NCBI GenBank assembly: GCA_016927635.1
Contig: JAFGMJ010000057.1
Coordinates: 1-20,089, forward strand
Length of the DNA stretch: 20,089 nucleotides
DNA from: Actinomycetota bacterium
Lineage (GTDB): Bacteria; Actinomycetota; Humimicrobiia; Humimicrobiales; Humimicrobiaceae
Direction of reading: 5' to 3'
A program made the position numbers and the translations under genes. The notes under the pieces are model-generated. The model had not been told where the DNA came from. It saw only the letters and a program-made list of their open reading frames with translations, and searched no databases. Positions 7,919 through 15,374 of the stretch are shown here, piece after piece. Position 1 is the stretch's first letter, and each line of letters starts with the position of its first letter.

Positions 7919-8926
7919 ATGTCAAACACTGATTTAAATGTAAACAGGAAAAGCGGCTGGCAAAGAATAAATATTTTTAAAGTCAATTCTATTGCCCCGA
8001 GTCTTGTAATAGTGTTCATATTGATGTGCGCGATTTTCGGGGGGATAAACCCGCAATTTTTAAGCTTTGTCAACTTTAAGACCATTATTTCCGGGTTAAG
8101 CGTATATGGAATGATGGCTGTGGGCCTTTCTTTTGTAGTATTGACCGGAAACTTTGACGTTTCAGTAGGTTCTGTTGTCGGTATATGCTCAATTGTCATG
8201 GCTATGATGTTTAATATTGAAGGAGTTAAAATACCCATTGCTGTCATTATTTTGGCGGGTATTGCCCTTGGAGCATTTGTAGGGGCAATAAACGGCTTTT
8301 TAATCACAGTTGTCGGCATAAATTCAGTAATAACTACCCTTGGTACCCTGGCGATATTGAGGGGTGTTGCGCTTTTGCTGGCAAATAAGCCTGCTTTGAT
8401 AAATGATAAATTTTATGTCTCTTTGGGCAGGGGGTTTATTGCAAAAACAATACCGTACAGCTTTGTATATCTTATTGTGATTTTTGTTATTGCATATCTT
8501 CTGCTGCGGTTTACTAAATTTGGCCGGAATGTGTACCAGGTAGGCTCAAATTCAAACGCTGCAAGACTTGCAGGTATACCTGTTAAAAGAACACAGTTTT
8601 TAACTTTTGTAGTCGCAGGCATTACATGCGGCATAAGCGCGTTCCTTATGACCAGCCAGGCAGCATTTGCCCAGGGTGAATTTGGAACCGGATTTGAATT
8701 CACAATACTGACAATTGTAGTGCTCGGCGGAATATCGCTTGCAGGAGGAAGGGGAACGCTAATCGGAGTTGCCGCTGGCCTGCTTATAATAAATTCAATT
8801 GCTAACGGTCTTACTATGATAGATGTACCTGTTTTCTGGCGAGAAGCATTCAATGGCATAATACTTATTGCCGCAATTTTAATAGATTCGATTAGAGTGA
8901 GGCGGAGAGAACTTCTTAAGGCTTAA
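7919..8926 (+). CDS. Sugar ABC transporter permease 2 (RbsC-like)
   Basis: The protein has 335 residues and is homologous to the permease immediately upstream. It keeps the same marks: GLSFVVLTGNFDVSVGSVVG (about 75-94) in an early membrane helix and VVLGGISLAGGRGTLIG near the C-terminus. Its ribosome-binding site AAGGAG lies inside the 3' end of permease 1, with the start codon 5 bases after that gene's stop. Two different RbsC-like subunits in one operon imply a heterodimeric channel, unlike the single-permease ribose system of E. coli; rhamnose- and autoinducer-2-type importers also use two. A 99-base gap follows before the catabolic genes, with no clear terminator. Confidence 0.93.
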   Translation: MSNTDLNVNRKSGWQRINIFKVNSIAPSLVIVFILMCAIFGGINPQFLSFVNFKTIISGLSVYGMMAVGLSFVVLTGNFDVSVGSVVGICSIVMAMMFNIEGVKIPIAVIILAGIALGAFVGAINGFLITVVGINSVITTLGTLAILRGVALLLANKPALINDKFYVSLGRGFIAKTIPYSFVYLIVIFVIAYLLLRFTKFGRNVYQVGSNSNAARLAGIPVKRTQFLTFVVAGITCGISAFLMTSQAAFAQGEFGTGFEFTILTIVVLGGISLAGGRGTLIGVAAGLLIINSIANGLTMIDVPVFWREAFNGIILIAAILIDSIRVRRRELLKA

Positions 8927-9025
8927 ACTCCAAATACCTGGAATTTATATTTCGCCTTTAACTTTTGATTATTTTAATATGATTATTTAAAAATTATAAA
9001 GCTAGCATTAATCGGAGGTTTTAAA

Positions 9026-10444
9026 ATGGAAAAGTTAAAAGTAGGTTTTGTTGCAGGTTTTATGGAGGGATTTTCCACAAAAGGGCTTGAATACTTTAAA
9101 AGCTACCAGAAAGACCTTGCAAAAATGGCTGATAAATATGGCTTTGAACTTCATGTCATAGACACTGTCATGCAGAATATGGAGCAGGCGCAGAACATAA
9201 GAAAAGAAATAGAGGCATCCCAGCTTGATTTTGTCATTCTTTTCCACCCCTCCTATATAATAGGCGACAATGTTTACGAGATTATGAAATCAGGCGCAAA
9301 CTTCGGGCTGTGGGCAATTGAAGAGCTGTCTGAGACAGGCCCCATGACATTTGCATCATTTGTAAACATCTCACAGAATGTGGGCATATCACTGCATAAT
9401 TTCCTAAAAAAACCCGTAAAGACAAAATGGTTCTTCGGGGATATGGCTAGCAAATTCTTCAAACCCCGTTTTGACATAACCATAAAAGCCCTTTCAGCGC
9501 TTAAGGCAATAAAAAATTCAAGAGTGGCCCAGATTGGCAAGCTTGCAGACGGGCACATTAATCATATGGCAAACCCCAGGGCAATATACCAGTATCTTGG
9601 CGTGGATGTGACAAGGGATTATGAGGTTGAAGACATAATAGCGCTTGGAGATAAAATGCCTGAGGCAGAGGTAAGCCAGGTCTATAAAAAAGTACTGGGT
9701 ACATGCAAGATAAGCAGGGTTTCTGAACAAAAGGTACTTGATTCAGTTAAGATGTACCTTGCAATAAAAAAGATCTGTAGAGAAAACGGATACTCTGCAG
9801 TTGCTTTCAGCTGCTGGCCAAAGCTTATGCCGCTTAAGGAAATGACCGGATGCCTTGTAAACTCACTCTTAAACAGTGACGGGATTTCTGCCGGATGCGA
9901 GGCAGACGTAATGGGTACGATTTCCATGCTTATACTGCAGAAAATTACAAACCAGCCGGTAGCTTTAATGGATCTTGCAAAGTTTGATGAGGCCGACCAG
10001 TCTCTTCTTTTGTGGCACTGTGGCTCTGCGCCTTTTGAGATGGCAAACGAGCGCGGTGTTATATGTGAAAAACACTATTTTGCAGATTATGCAGAAAGTG
10101 TCAAAAACGCCGGGCCTGTAACTGACCTTATTTTTAAAAAGAGCGATGTGACCATATTCAGGATATCAGGTGAGGGTGATAAGTTCTATTATGTAACAGG
10201 CAAATTCTTTGACCCTGATAAACCTTCATTCTCAGGCAGCCGCGGATGGGTAAATGAGCTTAAATTCTATGAGGAGCCTATAAAGGCATGGGATCTTGCA
10301 AATACGTTTTTGACCAATGGCCTTCCGCATCATTTTCCCATAGTGCTCCAGAACGTGGCAGCTTATATTGAGGAGTATGCATACTGGGCAGAGCTTGGCA
10401 AAGTTAGAAGGTATGATTACAGGGATTATCTTTACGTTAAATAA
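9026..10444 (+). CDS. L-fucose/L-arabinose isomerase-family sugar isomerase
   Basis: The protein has 472 residues, shorter than E. coli FucI (591) and close to AraA. It should interconvert an aldose and a ketose in the cytoplasm using a divalent metal. In FucI the metal ligands are Glu337, Asp361 and a late His. Here GCEADV gives Glu292 and LMDLAK gives Asp316, with the same 24-residue spacing, and LPHHFP gives His435/His436 as the late ligand. The N-terminal half follows the family pattern (VGFVAGF at 6-12, GLWAIEELS at 94-102). The ATG has GGAGG upstream. It follows the transporter and precedes a creatininase-family gene. Neighbouring mutarotase and kinase genes support a deoxyhexose-like substrate, but many short members of this family are uncharacterised, so I give no gene symbol. 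Confidence 0.85.
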   Translation: MEKLKVGFVAGFMEGFSTKGLEYFKSYQKDLAKMADKYGFELHVIDTVMQNMEQAQNIRKEIEASQLDFVILFHPSYIIGDNVYEIMKSGANFGLWAIEELSETGPMTFASFVNISQNVGISLHNFLKKPVKTKWFFGDMASKFFKPRFDITIKALSALKAIKNSRVAQIGKLADGHINHMANPRAIYQYLGVDVTRDYEVEDIIALGDKMPEAEVSQVYKKVLGTCKISRVSEQKVLDSVKMYLAIKKICRENGYSAVAFSCWPKLMPLKEMTGCLVNSLLNSDGISAGCEADVMGTISMLILQKITNQPVALMDLAKFDEADQSLLLWHCGSAPFEMANERGVICEKHYFADYAESVKNAGPVTDLIFKKSDVTIFRISGEGDKFYYVTGKFFDPDKPSFSGSRGWVNELKFYEEPIKAWDLANTFLTNGLPHHFPIVLQNVAAYIEEYAYWAELGKVRRYDYRDYLYVK

Positions 10445-10535
10445 AGATAAAATCAGCAATTATTTATAAAAGCAGAGATTATTAAAAGAAGCAGTTAAAA
10501 ATAAAATCTGCTGTTAAAGTTCAGGAGCATAAAAA

Positions 10536-11366
10536 GTGAAAATAAATTTTGAAGAAATGCGTTCGCCGGAAATAGGCAAATTTATCCAGGATGAAGGTAT
10601 GGTCATAGTGCCCATTGGAGCCTGTGAGGTACACAGCAGGCATCTGCCTGTTATAACTGATACAAGAATGGCTTACAGCGCAGCAATGGATGCCGCAAAA
10701 AAAATGGAAGGGAAAATACCTTTGTCCGTGCTTCCAGCCGTATGGTTCGGGTACTCGGTTTTCATGTTAAAAAACTGGCCTGGAACCATTACAATAAGGC
10801 CAAAAGTGCTTATTGACCTTATGTATAATATATGCCAGTCCCTTATAGACATGGGCATCAATAAAATACTGATTGTAAACGGCCACGGCAATAACCCAGG
10901 CGTACTTGACGTAGTTGTCCGTTCAATAGGTGATGATTTCAAAATATTTCCGGGAATAACCAATATTTTTGACTGCTGGGACAGGGAATATGTAAAGGCA
11001 CACCGGAAATCAAAGCCCGGCGGTATAGGACATGCCTGTGAAATCGAGACTTCAGTAATGCTTTATTTAAATGAAGAGCTTGTCGATATGTCTTTAGCTG
11101 ATGACACGGATATAATGAAGAGCGACCTTAATACCTGCCCAATCGACTGGGGAACAGGCAAAAAAAAGAAACTGTATCTGTCAACATGGTATCTTGAGAA
11201 CAGCACTTACGGCGGCGCGGGCGATCCCACATTTGCTACCAGGGAATTTGGAAAGACAATACATGAAATGACTGTAGATGGTTTATGCGAAGTTATAGAA
11301 GAGTTTTACAGCACACAGATGGCGCTTAAAAACAGGAAGCTGAAAAGGAAATGCCAGAAATTCTAA
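10536..11366 (+). CDS. Creatininase-family metallohydrolase (creatinine amidohydrolase-like)
   Basis: The 276-residue protein has a GTG start, supported by CAGGAG 8 bases upstream. The family core is clear: IGACEVHSRHLPVITD (27-42) gives Glu31, His33 and Asp42, NGHGNN (115-120) gives His117, and GHACEIETS (165-173) gives His166 with Glu169/Glu171. These match the binuclear metal ligands Glu34, His36, Asp45 and His120 of Pseudomonas creatininase. The position of its Glu122 is Asn119 here, so true creatinine hydrolysis is doubtful. Family members hydrolyse cyclic amides or formamides (creatininase, ArfB) or act as peptidases (MftE). Its place between the isomerase and a mutarotase (24 bases to the next start) suggests a substrate from the same sugar-related pathway, perhaps an amide or lactam derivative. 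That substrate is inference. Confidence 0.85.
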   Translation: MKINFEEMRSPEIGKFIQDEGMVIVPIGACEVHSRHLPVITDTRMAYSAAMDAAKKMEGKIPLSVLPAVWFGYSVFMLKNWPGTITIRPKVLIDLMYNICQSLIDMGINKILIVNGHGNNPGVLDVVVRSIGDDFKIFPGITNIFDCWDREYVKAHRKSKPGGIGHACEIETSVMLYLNEELVDMSLADDTDIMKSDLNTCPIDWGTGKKKKLYLSTWYLENSTYGGAGDPTFATREFGKTIHEMTVDGLCEVIEEFYSTQMALKNRKLKRKCQKF

Positions 11367-11390
11367 TCAAAATGATTTCAGGAGGTATAA

Positions 11391-11777
11391 ATGCAGTCCG
11401 AAAATAATTCAAAAGATGTAAAAACAAATATAAAAAGATATTTGATGGTGCTGGAAATTGATCCGGACCATCTTAAGGAATACATCGATATTCATAAAAA
11501 TCCCTGGCCGGAACTTCTCGAATCGATTAAAAGCGAGGGAGCCAATGAACTGCTTATATGGAACTATAAAAATCTTTCAATAGTTTATTATGAGACTGAA
11601 GACATAGACGCGATTTATAAAAGACTTGCCAGCCATGAAGTGCAGAAAAAATGGAATTTAAAGGTCGGTCCATGGATAAAAGTCTCTCCACCTCTGGATG
11701 GCAGCGGAAAGGTTAACACCTGTGAAAAAATATTTGACTTAAACCAGCAGATTGCCGGAAAACTTGAACTGTTTTAG
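11391..11777 (+). CDS. L-rhamnose mutarotase-family protein (RhaM-like, first copy)
   Basis: The 128-residue protein has the RhaM dimeric alpha/beta-barrel pattern. About 14 extra N-terminal residues precede the usual start, so it is longer than E. coli RhaM (about 104). Tyr31 and His35 in EYIDIHKNPWPE match Tyr18 and His22 of RhaM, the residues implicated in opening and closing the sugar ring; WPE (39-41) is the family hallmark. The later KKWNLKVGPWI (about 85-95) matches the conserved Trp-rich strand. RhaM converts alpha and beta anomers of L-rhamnose; relatives act on L-fucose. An AGGAGGT site precedes the ATG, and the gene follows the creatininase-family gene by 24 bases. It is directly upstream of MttB-1, and a similar pair follows downstream. 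Confidence 0.85.
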   Translation: MQSENNSKDVKTNIKRYLMVLEIDPDHLKEYIDIHKNPWPELLESIKSEGANELLIWNYKNLSIVYYETEDIDAIYKRLASHEVQKKWNLKVGPWIKVSPPLDGSGKVNTCEKIFDLNQQIAGKLELF

Positions 11778-11886
11778 TTTTTAAAAATTTCTGCCGGCCA
11801 GACACACTGTAATGATTTTTTAAAAATACCTCTTTTTTACAGGGGCATATATTCTAAATAGAAAATATTTTCACAGGAGGGATAAT

Positions 11887-13338
11887 TTGCGAAAAGGTTT
11901 TACAAGAAATTTCGAACCCCTAAGAATACTTTCTGACGCACAGGTTGAAACAATTCACAGGCGCACCCTGGAGGTTCTGGCTGAGACCGGATGTAAATTC
12001 GAATCTGAAAAGGCTTTAAATCTTTTAAAAAAGAATGGCTGCAGGATAGATTTTGAGCAGAGGATAGCATATTTTCCACCTGATCTTGTTGAAAATAGTA
12101 TAGCAATGTGCCCAGGCAGCTTCCTTGTCAGGTCAAGAGAACCCAAAGACAATCTTCTTATTGGTGCAAATACCCTTTATTTTATGTCGTCACTTGGGGC
12201 AAGGCTTTCAGATATTGAAACCGGGGAGGTCAGGGTTCCGACAATGGAGGAAAATAACAGGGCAGTTTTTATATCAGATGCACTTGAATCAATAGACCTT
12301 TACAGCGGTTATACCCCTTATTTTGAAATAGAGGGCGTTGAACCCGTAATGCTTTGTTCAACCAGCCTTGCAATGAGGCTGCGAAACTCCACTAAAATAA
12401 CCAGGGGAACCCAGCCTACCGATACATTCATCTGGGAAACCCAAATTGCCCAGGCTGCAGGGCAGGAACTTATCGGCAATATGGAGGCAGCAGCGCCTCT
12501 TTCATATCCTGAAGATGCAATAAATGCAGCATTTACTTATGTAGAAGCAGGCTTTTCCATGTATATTGCTGCAGGCTCTGTAATGGGGGGAACTGCACCC
12601 GTAACAATTGCCGGTTCTACCATAAGCAATAATGCAGAGTTGCTGGCTTCAGTTGCGTTTATACAGTGCATCAGGCCGGGAACAGGCATAATCGCAAATG
12701 ATTTTGTCACTCCTATGAATATGGAAAGCGGGGATTTGTTTTTCTGCTCTCTTGGCGCAAGCCTTCACCAGATGGCGTTTAACCAGATGTGGCATGATCT
12801 TTATAAAATACCAACAAATAATACGGGCGCTGCATTTCCCTATGCAAAAAAAGCTGATTACCAGAGCGCATATGAAAAAACCCATATAGCAATGGCATCT
12901 GCGCTTTCAGGGGCAAATATGATTGTATTTCATGGAGGTGTCACAGCTGAATTATCCTACAATCCTTTGCTTGCAATAGTAGATGACGATATTGCAATTA
13001 CAATAGGCAAAACAATAGAAGGCTTTGAAATCAGTGAAGATACAATGGCAGTCGATCTTATAAAAGAGGTCGGTCCTGTCCCGGGAACTTTTTTGAATAA
13101 ATCCCATACAAGAGAGTGGTGGAAAAAAGAATATTTTATGCCAAAATCAGCAGACAGGCTATCATATCCGCAATGGAAAAACTCAGGGAAAAAAGGCGTG
13201 CTTGATAAAGCCAGGGAAAGGATGGAGTATATACTTGCAACTCATCAAGTCAAGCCTTTAAGTGATTCAGCAGACAGGGAAATAGAAAAAATACTTGCCA
13301 GCGCAAGAAAATATTACAGGGTAAAGGGCTTATTGTAG
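11887..13338 (+). CDS. MttB-family (trimethylamine/quaternary amine) corrinoid methyltransferase, non-pyrrolysine, copy 1
   Basis: The protein has 483 residues, the typical length of MttB-superfamily proteins. It begins at a TTG preceded by AGGAGGG; the paralogue downstream begins at the same residue with ATG, which supports this start. The superfamily transfers a methyl group from a methylated amine to a corrinoid protein. True MttB needs pyrrolysine, encoded by an in-frame TAG; none is present, so this is of the MtgB/MtpB/MtcB kind that uses quaternary amines. Conserved blocks shared with copy 2 include ETQIAQAAG, PEDAINAAF (208-216), GSVMGG (230-235), NDFV-PM-MESG (271-282) and HQMAFNQ (294-300). 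The segment aligning near the pyrrolysine region (345-360) is among the less conserved parts between copies, suggesting different substrates. No corrinoid protein gene is adjacent. The substrate is unknown. Confidence 0.87.
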   Translation: MRKGFTRNFEPLRILSDAQVETIHRRTLEVLAETGCKFESEKALNLLKKNGCRIDFEQRIAYFPPDLVENSIAMCPGSFLVRSREPKDNLLIGANTLYFMSSLGARLSDIETGEVRVPTMEENNRAVFISDALESIDLYSGYTPYFEIEGVEPVMLCSTSLAMRLRNSTKITRGTQPTDTFIWETQIAQAAGQELIGNMEAAAPLSYPEDAINAAFTYVEAGFSMYIAAGSVMGGTAPVTIAGSTISNNAELLASVAFIQCIRPGTGIIANDFVTPMNMESGDLFFCSLGASLHQMAFNQMWHDLYKIPTNNTGAAFPYAKKADYQSAYEKTHIAMASALSGANMIVFHGGVTAELSYNPLLAIVDDDIAITIGKTIEGFEISEDTMAVDLIKEVGPVPGTFLNKSHTREWWKKEYFMPKSADRLSYPQWKNSGKKGVLDKARERMEYILATHQVKPLSDSADREIEKILASARKYYRVKGLL

Positions 13339-13399
13339 AAAGCAGCTGTTGTAATTTTTGCCATAGAATAATATTAATAAATTTTTTAGGAGGCATGCA

Positions 13400-13738
13400 A
13401 TGGAAAGCACATGTTTTTATATGAAAATCAAACCTGAAGGCAAAAAAGATTATATCAACATACATAAAAAAGGCAATGTCTGGAATGAAGTGCTTGAGAA
13501 CATAAAGAATGCCGGGTTTGAAAAAATGAAAATATACATGCTTGATAATTATGCAGTTGTATATGTTGAAGCTGAAAATATTTCAAAAGCTTTTGAATAT
13601 CTTGGAAAACAGCCGGCCACACCAAAATGGAGTGAGGCAACAGCAGCATTTATGGATACACAGCCGGATTATGATTCTGAAGAAGTGGTTAAGTATCTTG
13701 AATGCTTATTTGATTTTGAACATGGTGTGCAGAAATAA
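13400..13738 (+). CDS. L-rhamnose mutarotase-like protein (second, diverged copy)
   Basis: This 112-residue protein has the same fold pattern as the mutarotase at 11391 but is clearly diverged. Tyr18 and His22 in DYINIHKKGNVWNE fall at the RhaM catalytic positions. The following WPE hallmark is changed to WNE, and the loop is longer by one residue. Later landmarks survive (VVYVEAENI near 50-58, PKWSEAT near 74-80). An AGGAGG precedes the ATG. It lies 61 bases after MttB-1 and 57 bases before MttB-2, repeating the mutarotase-MttB order. It may act on the anomer of a modified sugar or have lost catalysis; ring-opening activity is plausible but not certain. Confidence 0.78.
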   Translation: MESTCFYMKIKPEGKKDYINIHKKGNVWNEVLENIKNAGFEKMKIYMLDNYAVVYVEAENISKAFEYLGKQPATPKWSEATAAFMDTQPDYDSEEVVKYLECLFDFEHGVQK

Positions 13739-13795
13739 ATAAATTTATTTTTTCCCTGATTTATTTGTGTTTTTAATTTACGAAAGGAAGAATTT

Positions 13796-15250
13796 ATGCG
13801 AAAGGGATTTACAAGGAAAATTGCGCCTTTAAAAGTTCTTTCTGATACCCAGCTGGAATACATACACAGCGCAACCCTTGAAGTGCTTGAAAAAACAGGC
13901 GTTAAACTGGAAAGCGAAAGAGCCTTAAAAATTTTAAAAGAAAATGGCTGCATTATTGATATGGATGAAAAAATTGCAAGATTTCCAGGATGGCTTGTAG
14001 AGGAATCTGCAAGAAAGACGCCTTCCAGTTTTTCTGTAAAAGCGCGCATACCTGAAGATGATTTAAGAATCAGCCTGTCCAGTTTATATTTTATGCCTGC
14101 AGCCGGAGCAAAACTTCATGATGAAAAGACGGGCAGGCTTTCGGTAGCAACGCTTCAGGAAAATGACGATGGCGTCAGAATATGCGACGGGCTTGAGGCA
14201 GTTGATTTCCAGGCATCATATTGTCCCTTTTTCGAGCTGAAGGGTATTGAACCGGTAATGCTTCTAGCTGAAAGCCAGGCAAGTATTGCAAGAAATTCCA
14301 CAAGGGTTTCAAGGGGGGCTCAGGCAACCGATTCATTCATATGGGAGGCAAGGATAGCAAATGCAGCAGGTAAACAGCTCATAGGCACCATGGAAGGAGC
14401 CGCTCCTTTGTGCTTTCCTGAAGATGCAATAAATGCGGCTTTTGAATATATGGATAATGGCTTTCCCATATGGGCTACGGGCGGCTCTGTAATGGGAGGA
14501 AGCTCCCCTGTTACTGTAGCCGGGGCAACTGTTTCAAATAATGCTGAAATACTTGCTGCAATAACGTTTATACAGTGCTACAGGCCGGGACATCCCGTTC
14601 TTGCAAATGATTTTGTAATACCAATGGATATGGAAAGCGGAAACCTGTTTTTTGGAGCCATTGGTTCGGGTTATCACCAGATGGCTTTTAACCAGATATA
14701 CAGGGATATGTATAGAATCCCTGTATCAAACGCTATGGCAGCTTTTCCCAATTCAAAAATGATTGATTACCAGAATGCTTTTGAAAAAACCCATCTTGCG
14801 CTTTCTGCAGCACTTTCCGGCGCAAGCATGATTGCATTTATTGGCTCTGTGAGCCAGGAGCTTGCCTGGAGCCCTGTCCAGGCTGTAATAGACAATGATG
14901 CTGTAAACATAATAGGCAGATATATAGAAGGATTTGAGGTAAATGAATTGACAACTGCTGCCGCGCTTATTGCTGAAGTGGGCCCATCCCCGGGTTCTTT
15001 TTTGGGTAAAAAACATACAAGGGAAAACTGGAAAAAAGAATATTATGTGCCCAAAACATTTGACAGGCTCTCTTACCAGGACTGGGAGCGCTCAGGCATG
15101 CTATCTGTTATTGATAAAGCCAGGACAAATGTAAAAGGCTTGCTTCAAAATCATAATCCATCTCCTTTAAGCAATGAGCAGGAAAAAGAAATAAGAAAGA
15201 TATTAAGCGATGCAAGGAATTATTACAGTAAAAAAGGCCTGCTGGGCTAA
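13796..15250 (+). CDS. MttB-family corrinoid methyltransferase, non-pyrrolysine, copy 2
   Basis: The protein has 484 residues and aligns with copy 1 from end to end without a gap; by hand count 270 of 483 positions (56%) are identical. Shared blocks include PEDAINAAF (208-216), GSVMGG (230-235), NDFVIPMDMESG (271-282), HQMAFNQ (294-300) and KKHTRENWKKEY near 405-416. There is no in-frame TAG, so no pyrrolysine. ATG start, with GAAAGGAAG upstream. Residues 345-360 read differently from copy 1 (His349 and Gly351 there are Ile and Ser here), a likely substrate-determining difference. The family reaction is methyl transfer from a methylated amine to a partner corrinoid protein, which would have to be encoded elsewhere. 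A rhamnulokinase-like gene follows after 124 bases. Confidence 0.87.
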   Translation: MRKGFTRKIAPLKVLSDTQLEYIHSATLEVLEKTGVKLESERALKILKENGCIIDMDEKIARFPGWLVEESARKTPSSFSVKARIPEDDLRISLSSLYFMPAAGAKLHDEKTGRLSVATLQENDDGVRICDGLEAVDFQASYCPFFELKGIEPVMLLAESQASIARNSTRVSRGAQATDSFIWEARIANAAGKQLIGTMEGAAPLCFPEDAINAAFEYMDNGFPIWATGGSVMGGSSPVTVAGATVSNNAEILAAITFIQCYRPGHPVLANDFVIPMDMESGNLFFGAIGSGYHQMAFNQIYRDMYRIPVSNAMAAFPNSKMIDYQNAFEKTHLALSAALSGASMIAFIGSVSQELAWSPVQAVIDNDAVNIIGRYIEGFEVNELTTAAALIAEVGPSPGSFLGKKHTRENWKKEYYVPKTFDRLSYQDWERSGMLSVIDKARTNVKGLLQNHNPSPLSNEQEKEIRKILSDARNYYSKKGLLG

Positions 15251-15374
15251 AAGGCTGCTTGTCAATATAAACATTTAATTTCAGTTAAAATCATTTAATG
15301 TATTTGCTAGAATAATAACAATATAATCTAACTGCAAACAAGCAGGGCTAAAATGCAGACCTAGAGGAGGTAAA

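Larger units (their letters stand above)
11391..15250 (+). repeat. Ancient tandem duplication of a [mutarotase - MttB] gene pair
   Basis: Unit A is 11391-13338 and unit B is 13400-15250. Each holds a RhaM-family gene followed by an MttB-family gene in the same order and direction with similar spacing (109 and 57 bases between partners). The MttB copies align without gaps at 56% identity; the mutarotase copies are far more diverged. No nucleotide repeat remains visible between the units apart from the coding similarity, so the duplication, or acquisition of a second pair, is old. Confidence 0.75.

Noticed and set aside
8413..8859. Minus-strand open frame of 148 codons
   Set aside because: It is the antisense shadow of permease 2, with odd Pro/Thr-rich composition and no matching family.
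13542..13742. Plus-strand open frame overlapping the second mutarotase in another frame
   Set aside because: The mutarotase frame has conserved motifs and a ribosome-binding site; this frame has neither.
13737..13750. Perfect 14-bp AT-only palindrome before MttB-2
   Set aside because: Made of simple AAAT/ATTT sequence in a very AT-rich gap; expected by chance and overlapping the mutarotase stop region.
11887..15250. Pyrrolysine (in-frame TAG readthrough) in the MttB genes
   Set aside because: Both frames are full length (483 and 484 residues) without any internal TAG, and both stop at a matching C-terminus.
15255..15345. 8-bp inverted repeat CTGCTTGT / ACAAGCAG in the gap before the kinase gene
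   Set aside because: Arms are about 75 bases apart with no supporting structure; likely chance.
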